A stretch of DNA of 64,000 nucleotides from Bacteroidota bacterium (GTDB lineage Bacteria > Bacteroidota > Bacteroidia > Chitinophagales > Chitinophagaceae): positions 186,001 to 250,000 of the forward strand of contig JADJSG010000006.1 in NCBI GenBank assembly GCA_016711825.1, written 5' to 3'. Positions within the stretch are counted from its first letter, which is position 1. The number at the start of each line of letters is the position of its first letter. Under the pieces are notes generated by a model. It was not told the DNA's origin and did no database searches. It was given only the letters and a program-made list of their open reading frames with translations. The position numbers were made by a program, and so were the translations under genes. Positions 7,692 to 15,995 of this stretch are shown here, in pieces.

Positions 7692-10370
7692 ATGTCAACA
7701 GAAAAATACCAAGAGCTGAAGAATAAATACAATACCCTTCAAAACGAAAAAGACAAAATCGATTGTCTGGTAGATATTGTACTCGAAATCAGAAATTATG
7801 ATATTGAAGAAGCCTATCAACTAACAGAAGAAATCATTGAACGCTCTGTAAAAATAAATTACAAAAAAGGAGAAGGACGCGGACTCAATAACAAAGGAGC
7901 CATTTATTGGTTGAGGGGTGAATATGACAAAGGACTAAGCATCTTAAAAGAAGCCCTCAAAATTGCCAAAGAATATGGACTGGATGCACTTAAAGCACGT
8001 ATCTACAACAACTTTGGCAACATTTGCCGCGACCTGGGCGATTTGTCTGATGCGTCAAAATACTATCAATGGGCCCTTGAAATCAATGAGGACTTAGGTG
8101 ATGAATTGGCCCAATCAGCTGTGATGATTAGCATTTCAAATTTACATTTTGATTTGTTTGATTACGACAATGCGTTAGAATATGCCAATCGTTGTTTGAA
8201 AATATTTATAAAATATGAAGATAAAAACAGACTCATCAGTGTATATCATACCCTGGGAAATATTTATTTAAAAAAAGAAGACAATGACAATGCATTGATT
8301 CATTTTAAAAAAAGCCTTGAACTCACAGAGCCCAATACCGTTGGTCACATGTTGGCAAACAGTGGCATAGGAAAAGTGTATTATAAACAATTGAAATTTG
8401 ATAAAGCCAGAAAGTATTTAAATGCAGTCCTCATACAATCTGCCGAACTTTCAAACATTGAAGGCCTTATCATCTCTGAATTTTATTTGGGTAGAATCAA
8501 TTTTGATGAAGGTAATTTTAATGAAGCGCTTCAACATTTAGACAAGGCTTTTGATGCCGCAAATGAACACTCACGCAAACACGATATCATGAGTATTCAT
8601 GAAATTTATGCTAAAGTATATGAAAAGATTGGGGACATCACGGAGGCCTATGAAAATTTGAAAAAATACGAAACCCTCAAAGAAGAAATATTTCAACAAA
8701 ACACCATCAATAAACTTCGAAATTTACAAATCAGGCATGAGATAGAATTTGCTGTAAAGGAAAAAGAAATTGCAGAGCAATCAGCTAAACTAAAACAGCA
8801 GTTTATTGCCAACATGAGTCACGAAATACGCACTCCGATGAATGCCATTGTAGGAATGACTCGCTTACTGCTTGAAAAAAGCCCGCGGGCAGATCAACTT
8901 AAATACCTGCATGCCATTACACAAAGTGCCGATAACTTATTAGTCATCATCAATGATATTTTAGACTTTTCAAAAATAGAAGCCGGGAAAATAACCATTG
9001 AAAATATTGTATTTTCTTTAAAAAGTGTGATCCAAAATGTGGTGCACTTATTGAAATTTAAAGCTGAAGAAAAAGGCATTGAACTGCGTTTTGACATCGA
9101 AAATAACATCAGTGATACATTGATAGGCGACCCCACCCGACTGTCGCAAGTGCTGATGAACCTCGCTGGCAATGCAGTAAAATTTACAGAATATGGAAGT
9201 GTTAATATTCGTTGTCAACAAATATGGCAAGAACAACAACATGTAAAAATTGCCTTTAAAATAATAGATACAGGTATAGGTATATCTGAAGAATATGTAC
9301 ATAATATATTTGAAAGCTTTACTCAGGCAGGTACCGATGTAGCCCGCAAATATGGTGGTACCGGATTGGGACTCACCATTTCAAAACAATTGGTAGAACT
9401 CATGGATGGCATTATAGAAGTAGAAAGTACCATGGGCAAAGGCACGACCTTTACATTTACCCTTCCGTTTGAAATAGGGCTCGAAGAACAACTTTTACAA
9501 AAAGAAGAATTTGTATTTTCAGATACGGATGTCGACATCCTCAACAAAACAAAATTATTGCTGGTAGATGATAATGAGTTTAATACGATACTTGCAGTTG
9601 ATACCTTAAAAACAATTGCCCCACATATCCAAATCACTGAAGCCTGTAGCGGATTTGAAGCCATCGAACTTTTAAAATCAAATACATTCGACATCATCCT
9701 GATGGATATACAAATGCCCAAGATGAGTGGAACAGAAGCGGCAAAAATTATTCGAAATGAGTTGGAACACCCTGTCAATGAAACGAAGATTATTGCCATG
9801 ACTGCCAATGTGATGAAAAACGATATTGAACATTACTTAGCCATTGGTATGAATGACCATATACCCAAACCTTTCAAAAAAGAAGAGCTTATTCGTAAGC
9901 TGTTGAAACATTTAGACAAATACAATATCTCGCTTCGATTGATTGAAAAAATATCTGATGTTACATCCGATGAAATCGTTGCAAAAGAAATTCCTTCTCC
10001 TAAAATCAATGCAACAGTACAAGCCTTTGAGGGTAAAATTACAGACCCCCGTTTCCTCATATCATTTGCTGGAAACGACAAAGAAAAGCAAAAAAAGTAT
10101 GTCAATATCTTTTTACAAAATGCACCCAAACTGCTTGCACAACTTGTGAATGGTATTGAAATAAACAATTACGAAATCATTAAAATATCAGCCCACTCGC
10201 TCAAAACACAATTAAATTATATGGGGGTTAAAGAAGAACTTTCGCATGTATTTGAATTAGAACAAATGGCAGCTCATGCACACAAACATGATGAGATTGC
10301 TGATTTGATCAAGAACCTTCAAAGGGTGTGTGAACAAGCCTTTAAAGAATTGGCCGAATTTGTGAAATAA
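7692..10370 (+). CDS. Soluble TPR-hybrid sensor histidine kinase with receiver and Hpt domains
   Basis: 892 residues without a signal peptide or membrane segment. Order: TPR repeats (about 1-330), a short coiled coil (330-370), HisKA with phospho-acceptor His in MSHEIRTP (near 376), HATPase_c (N box LMNLAGNAVKFT near 485, DTGIGI near 525, GGTGLGLTI near 555), a receiver domain (LLVDDNEFN near 622, phospho-Asp in LMDIQMP near 672, KPF Lys near 725) and a C-terminal Hpt domain (SAHSLKTQLNYMG, His near 834). All phosphorelay residues are present. The input is probably a cytoplasmic protein partner sensed by the TPRs. No DNA-binding response regulator is encoded nearby. It follows tilS by 12 bp. 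Confidence 0.92.
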   Translation: MSTEKYQELKNKYNTLQNEKDKIDCLVDIVLEIRNYDIEEAYQLTEEIIERSVKINYKKGEGRGLNNKGAIYWLRGEYDKGLSILKEALKIAKEYGLDALKARIYNNFGNICRDLGDLSDASKYYQWALEINEDLGDELAQSAVMISISNLHFDLFDYDNALEYANRCLKIFIKYEDKNRLISVYHTLGNIYLKKEDNDNALIHFKKSLELTEPNTVGHMLANSGIGKVYYKQLKFDKARKYLNAVLIQSAELSNIEGLIISEFYLGRINFDEGNFNEALQHLDKAFDAANEHSRKHDIMSIHEIYAKVYEKIGDITEAYENLKKYETLKEEIFQQNTINKLRNLQIRHEIEFAVKEKEIAEQSAKLKQQFIANMSHEIRTPMNAIVGMTRLLLEKSPRADQLKYLHAITQSADNLLVIINDILDFSKIEAGKITIENIVFSLKSVIQNVVHLLKFKAEEKGIELRFDIENNISDTLIGDPTRLSQVLMNLAGNAVKFTEYGSVNIRCQQIWQEQQHVKIAFKIIDTGIGISEEYVHNIFESFTQAGTDVARKYGGTGLGLTISKQLVELMDGIIEVESTMGKGTTFTFTLPFEIGLEEQLLQKEEFVFSDTDVDILNKTKLLLVDDNEFNTILAVDTLKTIAPHIQITEACSGFEAIELLKSNTFDIILMDIQMPKMSGTEAAKIIRNELEHPVNETKIIAMTANVMKNDIEHYLAIGMNDHIPKPFKKEELIRKLLKHLDKYNISLRLIEKISDVTSDEIVAKEIPSPKINATVQAFEGKITDPRFLISFAGNDKEKQKKYVNIFLQNAPKLLAQLVNGIEINNYEIIKISAHSLKTQLNYMGVKEELSHVFELEQMAAHAHKHDEIADLIKNLQRVCEQAFKELAEFVK

Positions 10371-10453
10371 AACATATTAATCTGTAATCAATCATTGAAT
10401 GGCAGTAATTATAAACATTCAATGATCTATACAACCATAGAAAACACGCTAAA

Positions 10454-11230
10454 TCAACATCCTTTAAATACCGGTTTTCTTTTTTCTAAGAAGGCATTTA
10501 CCCCCTCCTGATAATCTTCGCTTTGTGAAGCCTCTACTTGTATTTGACCTTCCAGTATCAATTGTTGTGATAAAGTATTTGTATATGTCTCGTTTAATAA
10601 TTGCTTGGTCAATGCCAATCCTTTGGTAGGCATGTTAGCCAGTTGTAGTGCCAGGTTCCAGCAATCATCAGTAAATGATTCATCATTAAAACATTTATAA
10701 ATCATACCCATTTGCACAGCATCTGAAGCGCTTACTTTATCACCCAACATCATTAAGGCGCTAGCTTGTTGTAAACCAATCAAACGAGGCAAAAAGAAGG
10801 TTCCCCCACTATCAGGGATCAATCCTATTTTGCTAAATGCCTGAATGAATGTAGCGCTTGCAGTAGCCACTACAATATCAGCAGCCAAAGCAATATTTGC
10901 ACCTGCACCTGCAGCCACCCCGTTTACAGCGCAAACAACAGGTTTAGGAAGTGCACGCATTTTTTCAATGATAGGGTTGTAATGTTCCGTTACGATTTGT
11001 GACAGGGCAATGCCATTGTCTTCGATAGCTTCTGCCAGATCCTGACCTGCACAAAAAGCCTTTCCTACCCCAGTGATTAATATACATCGGATATGCGTAT
11101 CCTTTGCGGCATCATCTAAAGCTGCTTGCATGGCAAACGCCATTTCGCGACAAAAACTATTGTATTTGTCTGGACGGTTTAAACGGATTTTAGCAATCGA
11201 ATCTATTTTTTCATAAAGGATAAAAGACAT
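10454..11230 (-). CDS. Enoyl-CoA hydratase/isomerase family protein (PaaG-like)
   Basis: 258-residue crotonase-fold enzyme. The oxyanion-hole segments are visible: GVGKAFCAGQDLAE (about 54-67) and NGVAAGAGANIALAADIV (about 102-119), then ATFIQAFSKIGLIPDSGGTF. The Asp in the position after GLIP, with SGGTFFLPRLIG, resembles PaaG (2-(1,2-epoxy-dihydrophenyl)acetyl-CoA isomerase) and related isomerases more than classical hydratases. No other phenylacetate-degradation gene is in the window, so a fatty-acid role remains possible. It stands alone; the 205 bp to yajQ contain only that gene's promoter. Confidence 0.85.
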   Translation of the reverse strand: MSFILYEKIDSIAKIRLNRPDKYNSFCREMAFAMQAALDDAAKDTHIRCILITGVGKAFCAGQDLAEAIEDNGIALSQIVTEHYNPIIEKMRALPKPVVCAVNGVAAGAGANIALAADIVVATASATFIQAFSKIGLIPDSGGTFFLPRLIGLQQASALMMLGDKVSASDAVQMGMIYKCFNDESFTDDCWNLALQLANMPTKGLALTKQLLNETYTNTLSQQLILEGQIQVEASQSEDYQEGVNAFLEKRKPVFKGC

Positions 11231-11384
11231 ATACCATCAATTTATTTGAAGTGTAAATATCGTCATTTATTTCAAAAAGCGAAAACGATGTTGTGGAGTC
11301 GGAAAGTAAAAAAGAGTGGTTATTGATTCAATTCACCATGATACATACCTTAAACTTATGCTGTAATGTCATATAGAATGTGTA

Positions 11385-11415
11385 TTTGCGAATAAATCAG
11401 GAATCCTTATCTTTG
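11385..11415 (+). promoter_or_regulatory. Bacteroidota-type promoter of yajQ
   Basis: TTTG at 11385-11388, a 19-bp spacer and TATCTTTG at 11408-11415: an exact match to the TTTG / TAnnTTTG vegetative consensus. It predicts a transcript start about 15 bases before ATG 11436. Confidence 0.85.
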
Positions 11416-11435
11416 CCTACCAAATATAAATTATT

Positions 11436-11927
11436 ATGCCTTCATTTGATATTACAAGCAAAGTTGACTTACAAACCTTAGACAATGCTGTGAATACGGT
11501 AAAAAAAGAAATCACCAATCGATTTGATTTTAAAGGCTCGCATGTGGTTATTGAGCTTCAGAAAAAAGATTTTAAGGTATTGCTTGAAGCTGATAGTGAT
11601 ATGAAAATGGAACAGATAGTAGATGTACTGATTAGTCGCTCGATGCGTCAAGGTCTTGATGGCAATTGTTTCGACCTGAGTAAAGATGTATACCCATCTG
11701 GCAAAATTGTAAAAAAAGAAGTCCCAGTGAAAAATGGTTTAGCCCAGGATGATTCAAAAAAAATAGTAAAATTGATAAAAGACAGTGGTTTAAAAGTACA
11801 AGCTGCTATTATGGACGATATTATTCGCATCACAGGGAAGAAAATTGACGATTTACAAGATGTGATACAACTTTGTAAAACCAATGATCTTAAAATACCC
11901 CTGCAATACGTAAACATGAAAGGGTAA
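11436..11927 (+). CDS. yajQ: YajQ family nucleotide-binding protein
   Basis: 163-residue protein with the two ferredoxin-like domains of YajQ. The conserved N-terminus MPSFDITSKVDLQTLDNAVN, the NRFDFKGS segment and the end LQDVIQLCKTNDLKIPLQYVN are all present. Some homologues bind cyclic di-GMP and act with transcription factors; others have been reported to bind nucleic acids, so the role is uncertain. Length is standard. It has its own consensus promoter, and rpmE follows 217 bp downstream with a separate promoter. Confidence 0.93.
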   Translation: MPSFDITSKVDLQTLDNAVNTVKKEITNRFDFKGSHVVIELQKKDFKVLLEADSDMKMEQIVDVLISRSMRQGLDGNCFDLSKDVYPSGKIVKKEVPVKNGLAQDDSKKIVKLIKDSGLKVQAAIMDDIIRITGKKIDDLQDVIQLCKTNDLKIPLQYVNMKG

Positions 11928-12056
11928 TGGGGTAACTCAAAGCGGATTAAATTTAGTTGATTTGCATCCTAAAAAGCTGATTTTACGTCGAAAACCGGGG
12001 TTTAAACAGTTTCATACAGTTAAAAACACCTTATAAAAACCATATTCCCTATCTTT

Positions 12057-12088
12057 TTTGTGTTTTTCTAAAAAAACCCATACATTTG
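12057..12088 (+). promoter_or_regulatory. Bacteroidota-type promoter of rpmE
   Basis: TTTG at 12057-12060, a 20-bp spacer and TACATTTG at 12081-12088. It predicts a leader of about 50 nt before ATG 12145. Confidence 0.8.
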
Positions 12089-12144
12089 CACTCCAAAATT
12101 TATTCACAGCATGGTTAGTATCATGCATTAAAAACAAAAACAAC

Positions 12145-12396
12145 ATGAAACAAGGTATTCATCCAGAAAACTACAGACTTGTAATCTTTAAAGATATGAG
12201 TAATGAAACAACTTTTTTATCACGCTCTACTGCCAGGTCAAGCGAAACCATGCAATGGGAAGATGGAAACGAATATCCAGTGATTAAATTGGAGGTTTCA
12301 AACACTTCACATCCATTTTATACTGGTAAAAATGTATTGCTTGATACAGCAGGTCGTATTGATAAATTCAACAAACGTTACGCTAAAAAGAAATAA
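12145..12396 (+). CDS. rpmE: 50S ribosomal protein L31 type B
   Basis: 83-residue ribosomal protein with the type B signature: MKQGIHPENYRLVIFKDMSN, FLSRSTARSS, HPFYTGKNVLLDTAGRIDKF and the basic tail NKRYAKKK. It lacks the CxxC zinc ribbon of type A L31, so it does not need zinc; type B is the usual form in Bacteroidota. Longer in-frame versions would start inside the promoter and do not match the family, so ATG 12145 is chosen. A strong intrinsic terminator follows. Confidence 0.95.
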   Translation: MKQGIHPENYRLVIFKDMSNETTFLSRSTARSSETMQWEDGNEYPVIKLEVSNTSHPFYTGKNVLLDTAGRIDKFNKRYAKKK

Positions 12397-12420
12397 TTTT
12401 TTCTACACGATATTTATTAA

Positions 12421-12451
12421 AAAAGAAGTCCTTGATCGGACTTCTTTTTTT
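12421..12451 (+). terminator. Rho-independent terminator after rpmE
   Basis: Perfect 11-bp inverted repeat (AAAAGAAGTCC 12421-12431, loop TTGATC, GGACTTCTTTT 12438-12448) followed by a T run. It lies 24 bp after the rpmE stop. The following 200 bp to the convergent gene hold no recognised element except weak similarity to the repeat at 46.2 kb. Confidence 0.85.
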
Positions 12452-12653
12452 GATTGAAACAGGATATATTTTATTCGTAGACCAAAAACCCAATAAAGGT
12501 AGTTCATATGTTATTCGCTAAAATGGAATGTGTGTGGGCATAATACCTCACTTTTTCAGACTACATAGTCAATGCTTTTGGTATAAACAGGTATACGGGA
12601 CCAATCATATTTAGACCTAAATGATCAATGAAATGCAATGCAAAACAAATTGA

Positions 12654-13607
12654 TTATTGTTTCTCTACTTTCGTATAAAAAGCGCCTTTACTATTTTTGA
12701 TCAACAATAAATAGTTTCCTGTTGAAAAAGGTTGTAAGTCGATACGATTCATACCTTGAGCAATATTTTGACTCACTAACAAACGACCATACATATCATA
12801 TATACTGAGCAAACTTGCTTCTTGCATTTCAATATTTAAAAGGTTGTTTGCCGGGTTTGGATATACATTTCCGTTTAAACGCACATGCTGCTGTATACTG
12901 GATGGAATGATTGTTTTGGTACATATCTCATCTACATTTACCGAATCAGAAGGCCAGTTCCATACGCGGATATCATCTAATTTCCCTTTAAAGAAATCGT
13001 TGTTCCAAATATCGAATGAAATATGTAAGGGATAGCAAAAGCCAGGTTCACAAGCCCTGCGCAACGATTTGAAATTAGCGGTGCCTGCTGGATATTTTAC
13101 TTTGTTAAAATAAAAATTTACGTCTCCATAATCAGTGCAGGTGACCACCGTACAAAACCATTCATTATTGGGAATATTGCATGGAGCCCCATAGGTATGA
13201 TCAACATTGGCTGTGTCGGTGATGGTGATAAACATACTATCATGTAAAGCATAAATCATAAAAGTACCTTTATAAAAATGTAAGATGCCGTATTGAATAC
13301 TGTCACTGTCAAAATTTTTGTTCATATAAAAACTGGTACTAAAGCCATTATATGCAGTATTGGTCATACTAAACGAATCGGTTTGCATTCCACACAATCC
13401 ATCAAATTGATAGGCATTGTTTGCATTACCCGAAGCGTCATCACAAAATGTAAGGGTATTGCCACAATGATTTGTGTCAATCAAGTAATGATTGATGCTT
13501 GAATCAAGTAAGTTATTTGCAAAATTGATTCTGATTTGCTGGGCTTGGGTTTGAAAAAATATACCCACCATTAAAAGTAAAATAGATAGCTTTTGTTTCA
13601 TATTCAT
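12654..13607 (-). CDS. Secreted LamG-like (concanavalin fold) protein with T9SS sorting domain
   Basis: 317 residues: signal peptide (about 1-22, ending TQAQ), a LamG/laminin-G-like domain (about 25-215; motifs AYQFDG, NNEWFCTVVTCTDYG and the typical ending FKGKLDDIRVWNWPSD), and a C-terminal T9SS type A domain (from about 240: VYPNPANNLLNIEM, LLSIYDMYGRLL, STGNYLLLIKN). LamG domains commonly bind carbohydrate or protein ligands on surfaces, so an exported, surface-attached binding protein is likely. A -7 box TAAATTTG lies at 13622-13629 on the minus strand, 14 nt before the start. Monocistronic. Confidence 0.8.
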   Translation of the reverse strand: MNMKQKLSILLLMVGIFFQTQAQQIRINFANNLLDSSINHYLIDTNHCGNTLTFCDDASGNANNAYQFDGLCGMQTDSFSMTNTAYNGFSTSFYMNKNFDSDSIQYGILHFYKGTFMIYALHDSMFITITDTANVDHTYGAPCNIPNNEWFCTVVTCTDYGDVNFYFNKVKYPAGTANFKSLRRACEPGFCYPLHISFDIWNNDFFKGKLDDIRVWNWPSDSVNVDEICTKTIIPSSIQQHVRLNGNVYPNPANNLLNIEMQEASLLSIYDMYGRLLVSQNIAQGMNRIDLQPFSTGNYLLLIKNSKGAFYTKVEKQ

Positions 13608-13723
13608 TATTTAGTAAGTTGCAAATTTAATACAATAACCATCAGTGTTAAATACCCTTTATGAGGTATTTAATCGAATGGCTCTTTTGTATGAATGATT
13701 TTATATGATTATGTACAAGGTTG

Positions 13724-14503
13724 TTATTCACCACGTCTTTTTTCCTTTTTGGGTATACAAAGGGGTGTAGGTTCAAACATACCACAAGCATCTCTCACCA
13801 CCCATGAAGCCATATTTAAACCAAACAAAGCTGGGATATACGATATAGTGCCATAAAATGAACGTTTATAATTGAGTCCTTCGGTTACTTTGATCGATTC
13901 CCTGATTGGTTTTTCTTCTGAAAAAACGGTCATCACACCTCCATAAATGCCTTCATGACGAAGTCGCTTTCGGATATAATAGGCAAATGGACAAATATGT
14001 GTTTTGGAAATATCTGCATACTTTATCATCATGGAATCTACTTTACCTCCTGCACCCATACTACTAATAATTTTACATCCTTTTTCCTTGGCCGCTTTGA
14101 TAAGTAAAAGTTTGGGAGTCACTGAATCTATACAGTCAAGTACATAGTCATAGGCTTCACTGTTGACTAAATGACTGCTTTCTTCAGGATTGATAAATTG
14201 ATTGATGGTTCGCAAACGAAGTGCAGGATTGATATCGAGTAAACGTTCCTGCATCAGTACCGCTTTGCTTTTTCCGACAGTAGAATGCATAGCAGGCAAT
14301 TGACGATTGGTATTTGTAATATCTACTACATCGCCGTCTACAATGGTCATTATACCAATGCCTGCGCGTGCCAAAAATTCGGCGGCAAAACTACCTACCC
14401 CACCCAATCCTACAATGAGTACATTAAGCTGGGCTAATTTTTCAAGATTTTCCTTGTTTATTAATAATTCAGTTCTTTCAAGCCAAATAGGAGATGATGT
14501 CAT
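13724..14503 (-). CDS. tcdA: tRNA threonylcarbamoyladenosine dehydratase TcdA
   Basis: 259-residue E1-like ThiF/HesA-fold enzyme that converts t6A37 of tRNA to its cyclic form ct6A in an ATP-dependent reaction. Visible are the nucleotide-binding GLGGVGSFAAEFLARAGIG (about 31-50), VDGDVVDITNTNRQLPA, the DCIDSVTPKLLL segment and SSMGAGGKVD, all characteristic of TcdA/CsdL. Length is normal. The start ATG is preceded by TATTTTTG only four bases upstream, so the mRNA is predicted to be leaderless. Confidence 0.92.
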   Translation of the reverse strand: MTSSPIWLERTELLINKENLEKLAQLNVLIVGLGGVGSFAAEFLARAGIGIMTIVDGDVVDITNTNRQLPAMHSTVGKSKAVLMQERLLDINPALRLRTINQFINPEESSHLVNSEAYDYVLDCIDSVTPKLLLIKAAKEKGCKIISSMGAGGKVDSMMIKYADISKTHICPFAYYIRKRLRHEGIYGGVMTVFSEEKPIRESIKVTEGLNYKRSFYGTISYIPALFGLNMASWVVRDACGMFEPTPLCIPKKEKRRGE

Positions 14504-14507
14504 GTCG

Positions 14508-14515
14508 CAAAAATA
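14508..14515 (-). promoter_or_regulatory. -7 promoter box (TATTTTTG) abutting tcdA
   Basis: Minus-strand TATTTTTG matches TAnnTTTG exactly and ends four bases before the tcdA ATG. No clear -33 box. It suggests a transcript starting at or next to the start codon. Confidence 0.5.
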
Positions 14516-14602
14516 ATCAATTAAAGAGCATCTTTTAGCTTTCGTCTTTAATCTTTAGTCAACAATGTCTACAGTCTATTTTTAATACACATTAAAACAA
14601 TC

Positions 14603-15787
14603 TTATCGGGGTGATCTTCGTTCAGGTGTTGAATTATTTGGGCGGTTTTCTATTCGTTGCGGCGCAGGGCGAGGTGCTGGTGTTATAGGACGTGGCGAGG
14701 GCCGTTCAATTTGCCTTGGCGCTGGTGCTGGCTGACGTATAGGTTGTGCAGGCTTAGGTTCTACATTTCGTATTTCTTGTTTGGGCGTTATGGGTTGTCG
14801 AATCACAGGTTGTGGATTTCTATCTATTTCTCTATCCATAGCAGGTTGTGTGCGCACAGGCACTTCAATGCGGTCATTCTTTTCTTTGATTCGATTATTA
14901 TTTCTATCTATCCTTCCCGGGTTAATCATGGCTGGACCACTTTGCATGGGCTCATTGGCAACGGGTTTTCTAAGTGGTGGTTTCCCCTGATAGGTTTTGT
15001 CATAAAGGCCATTCTGTCTATTTTGGTTATAGGTATTTGCACGTTTTCGATTTTTGGTATACCATCCATTGTGGTGATGCGAAAAACGGTTTCTGTTTGA
15101 AAAGTAATAATAGGGTCTATACCATCTGTAAGTATGATAACAATAGAAATAGTAATCGTTCCAAAAAAATGGACTCCAACTATACCAATGCGGTGGGTAA
15201 TAACCCCAACTCCATGGTGAATACCAGGGATTATAAAATGGATCATACATGTACACAACGATGTTCCAATTGCTTACAGGAGAGTAATTATTATAATCAT
15301 TGGTATTATTGTCATAGCCATTATAGCCAGGGTTTGGCGTACCTTCGTTTGATGTATTGTTGACATCTATTACATAATCCTTACCATATAAATCTTCATC
15401 CCCTACAATTTGAATATCGATCTCACCCCGATTATTTTTTTCAACATAAATCACTGCAAGGTCTTGCGACTCGTTGTGATTGAGATCAGTTTGTAAAACG
15501 ATTGAATGCAAATTGCCATCCACATAATCCTGCACTTTGATATAATCAATTTGACCATCGTTGTTTAAATCGAGGTTGTTGATTTTATAGTCGTCCGAAT
15601 TTAGGGCTTCTTCAAATACCTCCAGGGTTTTTGATTGTTGAAAAACATCCAGCACAGCCGATAAATTGAGGTTATCTCCTGGCATGCCTATGCCTTCGTT
15701 GCTTTGTGCTTGGGTGTTGCTGATATGCATAACAAAAAGCACTACAAGAGCAATGATACTTTTAAATTTCAAAAAAGGATATTTCAT
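14603..15787 (-). CDS. Secreted Tyr/Trp-rich protein with proline/arginine-rich tail, unknown function
   Basis: 394 residues. A signal peptide (about 1-27, ending TQAQ) is followed by a globular region (30-150) containing LDLNNDGQIDYIKV, which resembles an EF-hand-like calcium loop (DxNxDGxID). Residues about 175-240 are extremely aromatic (for example FYNPWYSPWSWGYYPPHWYS), and the C-terminal 130 residues are rich in Pro, Arg, Gln and Asn with repeated PxP motifs. There is no T9SS domain. Proteins of this layout are common and uncharacterised in Bacteroidota; an envelope location is likely. The unusual composition is specific to the protein, not the DNA region. Confidence 0.7.
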   Translation of the reverse strand: MKYPFLKFKSIIALVVLFVMHISNTQAQSNEGIGMPGDNLNLSAVLDVFQQSKTLEVFEEALNSDDYKINNLDLNNDGQIDYIKVQDYVDGNLHSIVLQTDLNHNESQDLAVIYVEKNNRGEIDIQIVGDEDLYGKDYVIDVNNTSNEGTPNPGYNGYDNNTNDYNNYSPVSNWNIVVYMYDPFYNPWYSPWSWGYYPPHWYSWSPFFWNDYYFYCYHTYRWYRPYYYFSNRNRFSHHHNGWYTKNRKRANTYNQNRQNGLYDKTYQGKPPLRKPVANEPMQSGPAMINPGRIDRNNNRIKEKNDRIEVPVRTQPAMDREIDRNPQPVIRQPITPKQEIRNVEPKPAQPIRQPAPAPRQIERPSPRPITPAPRPAPQRIENRPNNSTPERRSPR

Positions 15788-15995
15788 GATGATTCATTTT
15801 TATAAAGATACGAAACAATCGATAAAATACCTACGATACCTTTTTTTGAAAAATCACTTCATAAATCCTTGGTTTAAAATGAGCTGAATCCTTACGTTGA
15901 TTGAATTAAATCATGCATTCATTGCACACATGCGTATGATTTTTAAGGAAACCAAAACGGAAATAGCTTTGCTGAAAAATGGCAACAAGCTTCAC

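Noticed and set aside
9323..9808. 161-codon minus-strand frame inside the histidine kinase
   Set aside because: Antisense to conserved HATPase and receiver motifs; composition is that of a shadow frame.
14657..15363. Long plus-strand frames opposite the Tyr/Trp-rich protein gene
   Set aside because: They arise from its biased codons; the minus-strand frame has a signal peptide and normal gene structure.
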